Source of the DNA: Nematostella vectensis
Taxonomy: Eukaryota > Cnidaria > Anthozoa > Actiniaria > Edwardsiidae
Direction of reading: 5' to 3'
Length of the DNA: 64,000 nt
NCBI RefSeq assembly: GCF_932526225.1
Contig: NC_064046.1
Location: 7,241,219-7,305,218, forward strand
Of the stretch, positions 47,012-62,000 are shown piece after piece. Position 1 is the stretch's first letter, and each line of letters begins with the position of its first letter. The translations under genes were made by a program, and so were the position numbers. The notes under the pieces were generated by a model. The model did no database searches, was not told the DNA's origin, and worked only from the letters and a program-made list of their open reading frames with translations.

Positions 47012-50000
47012 CTACCTGCCGTATCGTTTCCTATAAAGGGCAGGGGGAAGATTCTGCACAGTGTCCATCCATGGTCGTTCCACTACAACTAGACTATTAT
47101 CCCCGTTAAACCCCGAGAGTAGGAGCGGTCCGTATTTCTCGCAAATGCGGAATGTGTCGCTGTGTTCGTCTGACGGGTCGTCTTGAGCTCTTTTCCTTAC
47201 TCCCGACAAGGACGACTTGCGGAACAGAACAGTATTCTTTGCAGGACAGGGCTGAAGAGAGAGATGATCACATGAGTCAATTATTTGTTAAGGCCTTTTG
47301 ATGGGATCCTTGGGATGTAGGGGGGTAATGTAAGACGTATTACTTTTAGCAAAAACATATTCAAATTAGGTTACAGACGAATTGATCTAAAGTCTAAGGA
47401 ACATCTCGGCAAATAAAAACGTGGTACACGTGACAGGTCACGTGATTCAACGGTAATGTACCAGCATATACCCCGAAAGCACCATGATGTAGGGCGATCT
47501 CGGTTCTCATAGCTGGTTGATTTATTCTTGCCTCGGCTATATTGTAAGATATGCATGGAAAGGCACACTCGCTTATCAAGCGCTAGAGGCGACAAGGTAT
47601 AAAAACCTGTGCGATAAAAACTTAAAACAATCACGTATACATCTGACAGACCATCACATATACATTTGACAGACCATTACATACTCATCAGACAGAACAT
47701 CACGTATTCATCTGACGGACCATCACGTATTCATATGACAGACCATCACGTATTCATCTGACAGACCATCGCTTACTCATCAGACAGAACATCACGTATT
47801 TATCTCACAGACCATCACATACTCATCTGACAGACCATCACGTACTCATCTGACAGACAATCACGTACTCATCTGACGTACTCATCTCATAGACCATCAC
47901 ATATTCATCCGACAGACCATCACATACTCATCTCACAGACCATCACATATTCATCTCACAGACCATCACATATTCAACTCACAGACCATCACATATTCAT
48001 CTCACAGGCCATCACATACTCATCTCACAGACCATCACATATTCAACTCACAGACCATCACATATTCAACTAACAGACCATCACATACTCATCTCACAGA
48101 CCATCACATATTCATCTCACAGACCATCACATATTCAACTCACAGAACATCACATATTCATCTCACAGACCATCACATACTCATCTCACAGACCATCACA
48201 TATTCAACTCGCAGACCATCACATATTCAACTCACAGACCATCACATACTCATCTCACAGACCATCACATATTCAACCCACAGACCATCACATACTCATC
48301 TCACAGACCATCACATACTCAACTCACAGACCATCACATATTCAACTCACAGACCATCACATACTCATCTCACAGACCATCACATATTCAACTCACAGAC
48401 CATCACATACTCATCTCACAGACCATCACATACTCAACTCACAGACCATCACATACTCATCTCACAGACCATCACATACTCATCTGAAAGATCCTTGTAT
48501 TACCTTGCCTAAGTCCACGAGGGTGAAGTCCCTGTGTGTGCCTAAACACATGAGCTCGTGATTTTTTGGACTAAAGGTTATACTCGTTATCTTTCTGTGG
48601 TGGTACATCCAGTCTGTTGGTAAGCCCTCACGCATGGCAGTCTTCGACCACTCGCTTAGGCGCATGTTCTCAGTGTCGTAAACGTAGATCTGCAGAAAAT
48701 CAGGGACGAAACCATGAGTCATATCATATAATGTAACATAACATCATCAGAAATGGTAAGCCATTATCAAGCGAAGTTTTCTATAGAATCTACAATACTA
48801 AACTAATTGTGCTGCACAGGGCGACTGACTCACTTAAACAGGAAACGCTATATTTTTTCTGCTTAATAAAGCATTACTGTGCTTTTAAATATTCTGCAAA
48901 CTCTCGCCGACGCCAACACTCTTTAAAAAACATTGAGGTATTTACATTTGTAAGCATTTATATTTGTGATTTTTTTCCAATCTTTCTGCGAGGCTGTGAC
49001 CAATCAAAAACGCCAAATGAAACTCTGTTAGCTTGAATAAAGGAAGCTAGACAACAGTTAAGCGTATGGAAACTATTGGCGAGAGATCGCAGAATAGGGA
49101 TAAACGCGGTTAAAGAGGACCATTCAGCAACACATTCTGGTTAACCTTCGAGAAGACAACAATCTAACAGGCAAGAGAACTTTGAATAGCCCAACCACGA
49201 ATAAAGTTCTGATACTTGATAAACAATATTGACTGAACGCAATATCAGTCACTCGCTTGGACGAGTACAGGAGAACCAGCTCCAATAATTGGACACAAGA
49301 CAGTTGTTCAGATTCAAAAGAAACAAATTGGTACTGTGATACAATTGTTTTACCTGTACCTTACATCCATCAAAGGAAAAACACAATAATTGCTTCAGAA
49401 ACAAGTTCCCTCTATACGTTACTTGATATAACAGCTGAATACTCCGCTGTCTTACCTGGCGATTAGCGCAAACCATCGCTAGATGGTTTGTTTTTGGTTG
49501 GAATGCCATTGCTGTAACCGCTGAATTATATCTTGGTAGCGTAGTCACATACTGTAAAGTAAAGCAACACTGCTATTAGGTTTTAATGGCTAAGTGAAGA
49601 TTCTAATGTATTCGATGCTTTAGCAATAAAATGGAGCCATTTTCACTGTTGGAAGAGTTGATGTTTTAGCAATCCAAATAAATTTATATTCTTGTGAATT
49701 TAGCATTAACCTAAATTGCATATATTCGTCATTTATTCTCATATGTGACACTCCTCACACACACTCATCACACAAGTCATACACACTCATCACACAAGTC
49801 ATACACACTTGTCACACAAGTCATACACACTCATCACACAAGTCATACACACTCATCACACAAGTCGTACACACTCATCACATACTCATCACACAAGTCA
49901 GTAACACTCATCACACAAGTCATACACACTCATCCATACTCATCACACAAGTCAGTAACACTCTTCACACAGTTGTAACACAAGTCATACACACTCGTCA

Positions 50001-53000
50001 CACAAGTCATACACACTTGTCATACAAGTCATACACACTCGTCACACAAGCCATGCACACTTATCCATACTCATCACACAAGTCAGTAACACTCTTCACA
50101 CAGTTGTAACACACAAGTCATACACGTTCATCACACAAGTCATATACACTCATCACACAAGTCATACACACTCATCCATACTCATCACACAAGTCAGTAA
50201 CACTCTTCACACAGTTGTAACACAAGTCATACACACTCGTCACATAAGTCATACACACTCATCACACAAGTCAGTAACACTCTTCACACAGTTGTAACAC
50301 AAGTCATATACATTCATCACACAAGTCATATACACTCATCACACAAGTCATACACACTCATCCATACTCATCACACAAGTCAGTAACACTCTTCACACAG
50401 TTGTAACACAAGTCATACACACTCGTCACACAAGTCATACACACTCATCCATACTCATCACACAAGTCAGTAACACTCTTCACACAGTTGTAACACAAGT
50501 CATATACGTTCATCACACAAGTCATACACACTCATCACACAAGTCATACACACTCATCCATACTCATCACACAAGTCAGTAACACTCTTCACACAGTTGT
50601 AACACAAGCCATACACACTCGCCACACAAGTCATGCACACTCATCATATACTCATCACACAAGTCATACACACTCGTCATACAGTTGTAACACAATTCAT
50701 ACACACTTGTCACACACTTGTAACACAAGCCATACACACTCGCCACACAAGTCATGCACACTTGTCACACACTTGTAAAACCAGTCATACACACTCGGCA
50801 CACAGTTGAAACACAAGTCATACACACTCATCACACAGTTGTAACACAAGTCATACACACTTGTAATACAAGTCATATACACTCGTCACACAAGTCATAC
50901 ACACTTGTAATACAAGTCATATACACTCGTCACACAAGTCATGCGCACTTTTCACACACTCTTTGACAAGTCAAGCACATTCTTGACTTTCTTTTCAAAA
51001 CCTTTCCGTGTGCCTCGTTTCTTTTGCTTAACACCAACCATGGGGGGTGCCTTGCTAACAGGGTTATCACAACTTGGGGAAGTTTTATTGAACTGCAACT
51101 TTGCCTTCGTTGTAACTGTACAATGCTTTTGATTAGAAGGTCCAGAGAAGAGTTCGTGGTTTTCATTTACCTTTTTTTCTTCCAAGTCAAACAGGTTGAT
51201 TGTGTTCTGACTGTTAACACTGGCTGCCCACTGATGATCTGGTGAGACCGCCAGCAGCCGCACACTATAGTATCCTACAACAGAACAGACAATATGCAGC
51301 CACACACTATAGTATCCTACAACAGAACAAACAATATGTAGCCACACACTATAGTATCCTACAACAGAACAGACAATATGCAGCCGCACACTATAGTATC
51401 CTACAACAGAACAGACAATATGCAGCCACACACTGTAGTATCCTACAACAGAACAGACAATATGCAGCCACACACTATAGTATCCTACAACAGAACAGAC
51501 AATATGCAGCCACACACAACAGTATCCTACAACAGAACAGACAATATGCAACCACACACATAGTATCCTACAACAGAACAGACAATATGCAGCCACACAC
51601 TATAGTATCCTACAACAGAACAGACAATATGTAGCCACACACTATAGTATCCTACAACAGAACAGACAATATGCAGCCGCACACTATAGTATCCTACAAC
51701 AGAACAGACAATATGCAGCCACACACTATAGTATCCTACAACAGAACAGACAATATGCAGCCACACACTATAGTATCCTACAACAGAACAGACAATATGC
51801 AGCCACACACTGTAGTATCCTACAACAGAACAGACAATATGCAGCCACACACTATAGTATCCTACAACAGAACAGACAATATGCAGCCACACACTATAGT
51901 ATCCTACAACAGAACAGACAATATGCAGCCACACACTATAGTATCCTACAACAGAACAGACAATATGCAGCCACACACAACAGTATCCTACAACAGAACA
52001 GACAATATGCAACCACACACATAGTATCCTACAACAGAACAGACAATATGCAGCCACACACTATAGTATCCTACAACAGAACAGACAATATGTAGCCACA
52101 CACTATAGTATCCTACAACAGAACAGACAATATGCAGCCGCACACTATAGTATCCTACAACAGAACAGACAATATGCAGCCACACACTATAGTATCCTAC
52201 AACAGAACAGACAATATGCAGCCACACACTATAGTATCCTACAACAGAACAGACAATATGCAGCCACACACTGTAGTATCCTACAACAGAACAGACAATA
52301 TGCAGCCACACACTATAGTATCCTACAACAGAACAGACAATATGCAGCCACACACTATAGTATCCTACAACAAAACAGACAATATGCAGCCACACACTAT
52401 AGTATCCTACAATTGAACAGACAATATGCAGCCACACACTACAGTATCCTACAACAGAACAGACAATATGCAGCTGCACACTATAGTATCCTACAACAGA
52501 ACAGACAATATGTAGCCACACACTGTAGTATCCTACAACAGAACAGACAATATGCAGCCACACACTATAGTATCCTACAACAGAACAGACAATATGCAGC
52601 CACACACTATAGTATCCTACAACAGAACAGACAATATGCAGCCACACACTATAGTATCCTACAATTGAACAGACAATATGCAGCCGCACACTATAGTATC
52701 CTACAACAGAACAGACAATATGTAGCCACACACTATAGTATCCTACAATTGAACAGACAATATGCAGCCACACACTATAGTATCCTACAACAGAACAGAC
52801 AATATGCAGCCACACACTATAGTATCCTACAACAGAACAGACAATATGCAGCCACACACTATAGTATCCTACAACTGAACAGACAATATGCAGCCACACA
52901 CTATAGTATCCTACAACAGAACAGACAATATGCAGCCACACACTATAGTATCCTACAACAGAACAGACAATATGCAGCCACACACTATAGTATCCTACAA

Positions 53001-56000
53001 CAGAACAGACAATATGCAGCCACACACTATAGTATCCTACAATTGAACAGACAATATGCAGCCACACACTATAGTATCCTACAACAGAACAGACAATATG
53101 CAGCCACACACTATAGTATCCTACAACAGAACAGACAATATGCAGCCACACACTATAGTATCCTACAACAGAACAGACAATATGCAACCACACACTGTAG
53201 TATCCTACAACAGAACAGACAATATGCAACCGCACACTATAGTATCCTACAACAGAACAGACAATATGCAGCCACACACTATAGTATCCTACAATTGAAC
53301 AGACAATATGCAGCCGCCCACTATGGTATCCTACAACAGAACAGACAATATGCAGCCACACACTATAGTATCCTACAACAGAACAGACAATATGCAGCCA
53401 CACACTATAGTATCCTACAATTGAACAGACAATATGCAGCCACACACTATAGTATCCTACAACAGAACAGACAATATGCAGCCGCACACTACAGTATCCT
53501 ACAACAGAACAGACAATATGCAGCCACACACTATAGTATCCTACAACAGAACAGACAATATGCAGCCACACACTATAGTATCCTACAATTGAACAGACAA
53601 TATGCAGCCGCACACTATAGTATCCTACAACAGAACAGACAATATGCAGCCACACACTATAGTATCCTACAACAGAACAGACAATATGCAGCCACACACT
53701 ATAGTATCCTACAATTGAACAGACAATATGCAGCCACACACTATAGTATCCTACAACAGAACAGACAATATGCAGCCACACACTATAGTATCCTACAACA
53801 GAACAGACAATATGCAGCCACACACTATAGTATCCTACAATTGAACAGACAATATGCAGCCGCACACTATAGTATCCTACAAAAAAACAGACAATATGCA
53901 GCCACACACTGTAGTATCCTACAACAGAACAGACAATATGCAGCCACACACTATAGTATCCTACAACAGAACAGACAATATGCAGCCACACACTATAGTA
54001 TCCTACAACAGAACAGACAATATGCAGCTGCACACTATAGTATCCTACAACAGAACAGACAATATGCAGCCACACACTGTAGTATCCTACAACAGAACAG
54101 ACAATATGCAGCCACACACTATAGTATCCTACAACAGAACAGACAATATGCAGCCACACACTATAGTATCCTACAATTGAACAGACAATATGCAGCCACA
54201 CACTATAGTATCCTACAATTGAACAGACAATATGCAGCCACACACAACAGTGTCCTACAACAGAACAGACAATATGCAACCGCACACTATAGTATCCTAC
54301 AACAGAACAGACAATATGCAGCCACACACTATAGTATCCTACAACAGAACAGACAATATGCAGCCACACACTATAGTATCCTACAATTGAACAGACAATA
54401 TGCAGCCACACACTATAGTATCCTACAACAGAACAGACAATATGCAGCCACACACTATAGTATCCTACAATTGAACAGACAATATGCAGCCACACACTAT
54501 AGTATCCTACAACAGAACAGACAATATGCAGCCACACACTATAGTATCCTACAATTGAACAGACAATATGCAGCCACACACTATAGTATCCTACAACAGA
54601 ACAGACAATATGCAACCGCACACTATAGTATCCTACAACAGAACAGACAATATGCAGCCACACACTATAGTATCCTACAACAGAACAGACAATATGCAAC
54701 CGCACACACAACAGTATCCTACAACAGAACAGACAATATGTATGCAGATAAATAAATAAAAGCAACTCCAGGTTTGTAAATGCGTAGCATTGTTGTTCAT
54801 GTGACTGTAAACTTCTTCATAGCACTCTGAGACCAGGTTTCAGCAATTAACAGATGTTTTACCATAATTATACAAAGACAATATCAAACAATGTACATCT
54901 GTAATGCCTGCCCCTATTATATTATGATAATATCACGCAATATCCATTTATTATGTCTGCCACTATTATACCATGATAATATCACGCAATATCCATTTAT
55001 TATGTCTGCCACTATTATACCATGATAATATCACGCAATATCCATTTGTTACTGTATGTCTGCCACTATTATATCACGATAATATCACGCAATATCCATT
55101 TGTAACTGTATGTCTGCCACTATTATACCATGATAATATCACGCAATATCCATTTGTTACATCTGCCACTATTATACCATGATAATATCACGCAATATCC
55201 ATTTGTTACTGTATGTCTGCCACTATTATACCATGATAATATCACGCAATATCCAATTGTTACATCTGCCACTATTATACCATGATAATATCGCGCAATA
55301 TCCATTTGTTACTGTATGTCTGCCACTATTATACCATGATAATATCACGCAATATCCAATTGTTACATCTGCCACTATTATACCATGATAATATCGCGCA
55401 ATATCCATTTGTTACTGTATGTCTGCCACTATTATACCATGATAATATCATGCAATATCCATTTGTTACGTCTGCCACTATTATACCATGATAATATCAC
55501 GCAATATCCATTTGTTACATCTGCCACTATTATACCATGATAATATCACGCAATATCCATTTGTTACGTCTGCCACTACTATACCATGAAAATATCATGC
55601 AATATCCATTTGTTACGTCTGCCACTATTATAACATGATAATATCACGCAATATCCATTTGTTACGTCTGCCACTACTATACCATGATAATATCATGCAA
55701 TATCCATTTGTTACGTCTGCCACTATTATACCATGATAATATCACGCAATATCCATTTGTTACGTCTGCCACTATTATACCATGATAATATCATGCAATA
55801 TCCATTTGTTACGTCTGCCACTACTATACCTTGCAGTGGGGAAGAGAAAACATCACAGGTTGAGATCTCATCACCAAGTTCAAGGACCTGATGAATATCA
55901 ATTGAATCAATAGTCATTAATGGCTTATCAAGGGGTGGGCTTCAGATATTTATGGAGGGGGGAAGGGGGTTAACACCACATGGAACATGGGTATAGGGTG

Positions 56001-59000
56001 TAGGCCTTTTGTTTGGGTGTATTGGGTGTATAGAGTATAGGGTATTGGGTATAGCATATAAGGTGTATAGGGTATTGGGTATAGCATATAAAGTGTATAG
56101 GGTATTGGGTATAGCATATAAAGTGTATAGGGTATTGGGTATTGGGTATAGCATATAAAGTGTATAGGGTATTGAGTATAGCATATAAAGTGTATAGGGT
56201 ATTGGGTATAGCATATAAAGTGTATAGGGTATTGGGTATTGGGTATAGCATATAAAGTGTATAGGGTATTGGGTATAGCATATAAAGTGTATAGGGTATT
56301 GGGTATTGGGTATAGCATATAAAGTGTATTGGGTGTAGGGTACAGGGTATAGGTATAGGGTATTTGGTATTCGGTAAAGGGTGTAGTGTAAAGGGTATTT
56401 TGTAAGGGGTGTAGGATAAAGGGTATAGGTATAGGGTATTTGGAATTCGGTAAAGGGTGTATTGTATAGGGTATATAGGTATAGGGTATTTGGTAAAGGG
56501 TGTAGTGTATAGGGTACAGGTAGAGGGTATTTGGAATTTGGTAAAGGATGTAGTGTATAGGATACAGTGTATTTGGTATTCAGTAAAAGGTGTAGTGTAT
56601 AGCCTACTTAGTAAAGGGTGTAGTGTATAGGGTATTTGGTAAAGGGTGTAGTGTATAGGGTATTTTGTAAATGGTGTAGTGTATAGGGTATTTGTATTCG
56701 GTAAAGGATGTAGTGTATAGGGTATTTGGTAAAGGGTGTAGTGTATAGGGTATTTGTATTCGGTAAAGGGTGTAGTGTATAGGGTATAGGGTATTTGGTA
56801 AAGGGTGTAGTGTATAGGGTATAGGGTATTAGTATTCGGTAAAGGGTGTAGTGTATAGGGTATTTGGTAAAGGGTGTAGTGTATAGGGTATTTGGTAAAG
56901 GGTGTAGTGTATAGGGTATTTGGTAAAGGGTGTAGTGTATAGGGTATTTGGTAAAGGGTGTAGTGTATAGGGTATTTGGTAAAGGGTGTAGTGTATAGGG
57001 TATTTGGTAAAGGTTGTAGTGTATAGGGTATAGGGTATTTGGTAAATGGTGTAGTGTATAGGGTATAGGGTATTTGTATTCGGTAAAGGATGTAGTGTAT
57101 AGGGTATTTGGTAAAGGGTGTAGTGTATAGGGTATTTGGTAAATGGTGTAGTGTATAGGGTATAGGGTATTTGTATTCGGTAAAGGGTGTAGTGTATCTA
57201 AAAAAACAATCTCAAAATTTACATATAAAGAGGGAAAAGAAAAACTATACGCTAAACATAACAAACAATTATTGGGACAATTCTATTCAAAGGCTCAAAT
57301 GGCTTTAGATAATTCAAGGGTTTAACGAGTTAAAGGTATTTTACTTGAACTGTTTATTTAATTAACCTTTGATGTTGAAAATTATCACTATAGAGAAATC
57401 ATGTGCATTTGAAATGAGTATGAGCTGGTCACAGACTAGAAGTGCTACAATGTTTCTGCAGTATATTTTGTGTCGCAGTGACGCACAAAATCGTTCATTT
57501 CTTACAAGAACCTCAAGGCTCCCGAAAATATTGCGGAAGTAGGTGGTCCACTCTTCGATGATCCTATCGATGTCATTCTCCCATGTACACACAAGGTATA
57601 TTACCTGCTATTTCATAATGGAGCTGAGCGGGCAAAGACATGATTGGATATTGTGCCCAAGTTTCTCCCTGCTCCCCCAACCCCTTGCAGACTCCAGGCA
57701 AAATCTGATTGTGAGACTTTTACCAAACCGAGTAGGCTTTGTTATTTAGATGTTTGTAAAGTGTTACTACGCATGAGGTCTGTCTGCTTTTCTGATTAAT
57801 AAGGAGCACTCTGATTGGTCTCATTTTAATTTAATCATAATGAGACCAATAAAGAACGGGTTGCTGCAGTTTTTAGAAATAGTTTTCATAGAGCAGTTGC
57901 CCAGGGCAACTTTTTCTCCTCATTCTTTCTCATGCGCTTCCTATGTCCCGGATCCCACCCTCACCCTCACTCTCACCCTGGGTCCCCTAGGATGGGAGTT
58001 GATGTGCTGGGGAGAGATTCCCTGGCTGAGGCAGAAAATGTACAGGTAAAGGGAGGGGGTACCTATGGTACCTTTTTCTTATATGGTAAAGGGTATTGGG
58101 TATTTGGTATAGGGTATTGGGTATTTGGTATAGGGTATTGGGTAAAGGGCATTTGGTACAGAGTATTGGATACAGGGATTGGGTATAGGGTATTGGGCAT
58201 AGGGTACAGGGTATTTGGTACAGGGTGTAGTGAGTAGTGTAAAGGGCATTGGGTATTGGGTATGGGGCATGGGATAAAGGGTATTAGGTACAGGGCATTG
58301 GGTATAGGGTATTGGGTACAGGGCATTGGGTATAGGGTATTGGGTACAGGGCATTGGGTATAGGGTATTGGGTACAGGGTGTGGTATAGGATACCTGTAT
58401 TGATTCACAGTTGGCGCACACAAGTCTTGAACTATCTCTAGTAAACTGGAGTTGATGAGCTGGGGACAGATTCCCTGGCAGAGGCAGAACCTGTACACAT
58501 AATGATAGGAGTTAATAAAAAACAAATATAATAACAATGAAACAGCAAAGCTCTAAGCATTTGAAATTCTGATATAAGAATGCCAATGCTGGAAGCTAAC
58601 CCCTAAATCTAGACTGTGAATGTCATTGGGTATGAAACTTTTTGCACATTTATATTCAATAAATTCTAAGTTGACAGTACAAGTAGAAAAATAATGAGTC
58701 GCATATTACACCATACCCTTTTGACCTTGGCCTTATTATCTTCACTCTGAGAAAAAAGAAACAGTCCAAATGTTATCTTGATCATTTGTTCACAATGCAG
58801 AAACAGCTAAATCATGGATATTCCCACTTACAAATGTCAAACGAAAAAGGCTAACATGGTGAACATCAGAGAACGCAACCCATGTAGCACACGGCGAAAT
58901 AGCACTGCATAGGATGTGAGTGTCACTCTGTACAGAAGGGCATAGAACTTGGTCAAACAAACACAAAACAACAGAACAGCAACATGTGAACAGGGTGAAA

Positions 59001-62000
59001 TGCCATAGATCTTGGTCAAATGAACCACAGAACAGCAACATGTGAACAGGGTGAAATGCCATAGATCTTGGTCAAACGAACCACAGAACAGCAACATGTG
59101 AACAAGGTGTTCATTACAAAAAATCAACAATTTTGATTTATCTGATATAAACTTCCGTGGTCACCCATGAGTTGTATGGCGGCTGCCCGAGGCGCCCTCT
59201 TTATGCCTTCAACTCAGCCATGTTGTATCTCTCTCTTGCAGTTTAGCATTTCGCCTACTTTATTCATTTGGTTTATAAAACACAAACTTTATGGTGAGTT
59301 TAATGTGAACACAAGTTGCATGGATTGGGTTTAGAGGGTTAGGATTAGATATGTCTTACCTTGGCTGCTATATGTACAAGCTGCAACGGGGACTTGGCTA
59401 ATTTTGTAATATCTTCAACTTCAAGAGATGAAAAAAAAAACAGGAATGCTTTATACACTATATAATCTGTTCTGAATATGTTGTACTGAAATGTACAAAT
59501 TGATGAATGGGTGTTGATAAGGGGAGTGAGGTTGTGCCATCAAATAGTGATTACCGCTGGAACTCTCATCAACTCCAATCAACTCTTATCATCAGTTGAT
59601 GGGAGATGGATATATCTACCTGATTCTCCAAGTCTCCACAGCTTCAGAATGGACTGTTCCTGACACATGATGATATTTGCATGTGACGCTAGCTTTACAA
59701 TCTGTGCCTAGAAATGACCAAAGCCAGGAATTGAAAATGAACACTTGCACCATTTTTTGTTTGTTTTTGTGATCAAGACAAGGTCTGGTAAGTTCTTCAA
59801 AGCTGCTGTATACTTTGATTTAAAAAATTGTAATTTCTCTAAGGATAGCCCCATCCTTGTCAGAAGAAAACTATAAAGATCATGGTTTATTTGGAAAACT
59901 AAAGATTTTTTCACAGCTCAGGGGGATGTGTTTTTTTAGTACTAATCTTACACGAGGTAATGCGGCATGTGTTAGTGTCAATCTTACATGAGGTAACGTG
60001 GCATGCGTTAGATTAATCTTACATGAGGTAACGCGTGTGTTAGTATTAATCTTACATGAGGTAACGCACGCGGCATGTGCTAGTGTTAATCTTACATGAG
60101 GTAACGCGACATGTGTTAGTGTTAATCTTACATGAGGTAACGCGGCATGTGTTAGTATTAATCTTACATGAGGTAACATGGCATGTGTTAGTGTTAATCT
60201 TACATGAGGTAACGCGGCATGTGTTAGTGTTAATCTTACATGAGGTAACGTGGCATGCGTTAGTGTTAATCTTACATGAGGTAACATGGCATGTGTTAGT
60301 GTTAATCTTACAAGAGGTAACATGGCATGTGTTAGTGTTAATCTTACATGAGGTAACGTGGCATGCGTTAGATTAATCTTACATGAGGTAACGCGTGTGT
60401 TAGTATTAATCTTACATGAGGTAATGCACGCGGCATGTGCTAGTGTTAATCTTACATGAGGTAACGCGTGTGTTAGTATTAATCTTACATGAGGTAACGC
60501 GGCATGTGTTAGTGTTAAACATGAGGTAACGTGGCATGTGTTAGTGTTAATCTTTATAGAGGTAACATGGCATGTGTTAGTGTTAAACATGAGGTAACGT
60601 GGCATGTGTTAGTAATAATCTTACATGAGGTAACGCGGCATGTGTTAGTGTTAATCTTACATGAGATAACGCCGAATGTGTTAAGTGTTAATCTTACATG
60701 AGGTAATGAAGCTATAAGCATTGGACGTTCCTCATGGAACTTGGACATGGAACACACACCAAGCTTGGTGTCCACACCTGCAAACAAAAAAAAACATAAA
60801 CATTTCACACAACATACATACTACATCATTCTACTACATCATTCAAAATAGTCCTTGGCAAAATAATAAAAATACAAGAAAATATCATAAAAGGTTTGCA
60901 CATACCTCCTGATATGAGTAGATCCCTGGAATCAAGCATAACAAGTGCTCGGATATCATGGGAGTGAGGCCTGCTTACTGAGGCCTTGGTCCATTCCTTG
61001 TTCTCACCCTGATATAAACCATCAAGGGATGAATGTATGTAACCATCAAGGGATGAATGTGTGTAACTATCAAGGGATGAATGTGTGTAACCATCAAGGG
61101 ATGAATGTGTGTGACTATCGAGGGATGAATGTGTGTAACCATCAAGGGATGAATGTGTGTAACTATCAAGGGATGAATGTGTGTAACCATCAAGGGATGA
61201 ATGTGTGTAACTATCAAGGGATGAATGTGTGTGACTATCGAGGGATGAATGTGTGTAACCATCAAGGGATGAATGTGTGTAACTATCAAGGGATGAATGT
61301 GTGTAACCATCAAGGGATGAATGTGTGTGTAACCATCAAGGGATGAATGTGTGTGTAACCATCAAGGGATGAATGTGTGTGACTATCAAGGGATGAATGT
61401 GTGTAACCATCAAGGGATGAATGTGTGTAACCGTCAAGGCATGAATGTGTGTAACCATCAAAGTATGATAGTGTGTAACCATCAAGGGATGAATGTGTGT
61501 GTAACCATCAAGGGATGAATGTGTGTAACCGTCAAGGCATGAATGTGCGTAACCATCAAAGTATGAATGTGTGTAACCATCAAGGGATGAATGTGTGCTT
61601 GGGAGTAACACTGCTTGAACCATTAGCCTGCTGGCAAGCATTTTCTTGGTGAACTGCATCTTGACTTATTCATACGAGAGAGAGAGCAGCCATTCAAAAT
61701 GAAAGCCTGGTTTTCTTCAAAGGAACACCAATAAATGCCTACTGTTATTAGACCAACAAAGTGTCTGCTTCAAGTTGTCATGCCAGCAATTTGAATAAGA
61801 TTTTAAAGTCTATCTAGGATAAAAGGCTGGGCTTATGTCAGCACCATGAAATACGGTAATGAATATTAGTTGTATGTGTGAGTTTTTTTACCGGTCTAAA
61901 GTGATAAAGGCCTTAGAAATAACCTGTCTCTATTTATTCTGCACAATATTTTAATATGTACCTTAGTGGCTGTTAGTTTAAACTGGACAACTTTGCTGTC

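Noticed and set aside
51988..54765. A 925-codon open reading frame (and a 780-codon one on the other strand)
   Set aside because: Both are read-through of the 42-bp array. The minus one matters only as a possible in-frame exon extension; neither is a gene of its own.
57362..57592. An extra UTP4 exon or separate small gene
   Set aside because: UTP4 phases and homology join without it, and the 76-codon product is not recognised.
56010..58396. Interstitial telomere repeats
   Set aside because: The motifs are GGGTAT/TAGGGTATT in longer units, not runs of TTAGGG.
58395..58537. The longer frame YRFCLCQGICPQLINSSLLE through this exon
   Set aside because: The frame VLPLPGNLSPAHQLQFTRDS, starting after the acceptor TGTACAG, matches UTP4 and keeps phase; the other is a shadow.
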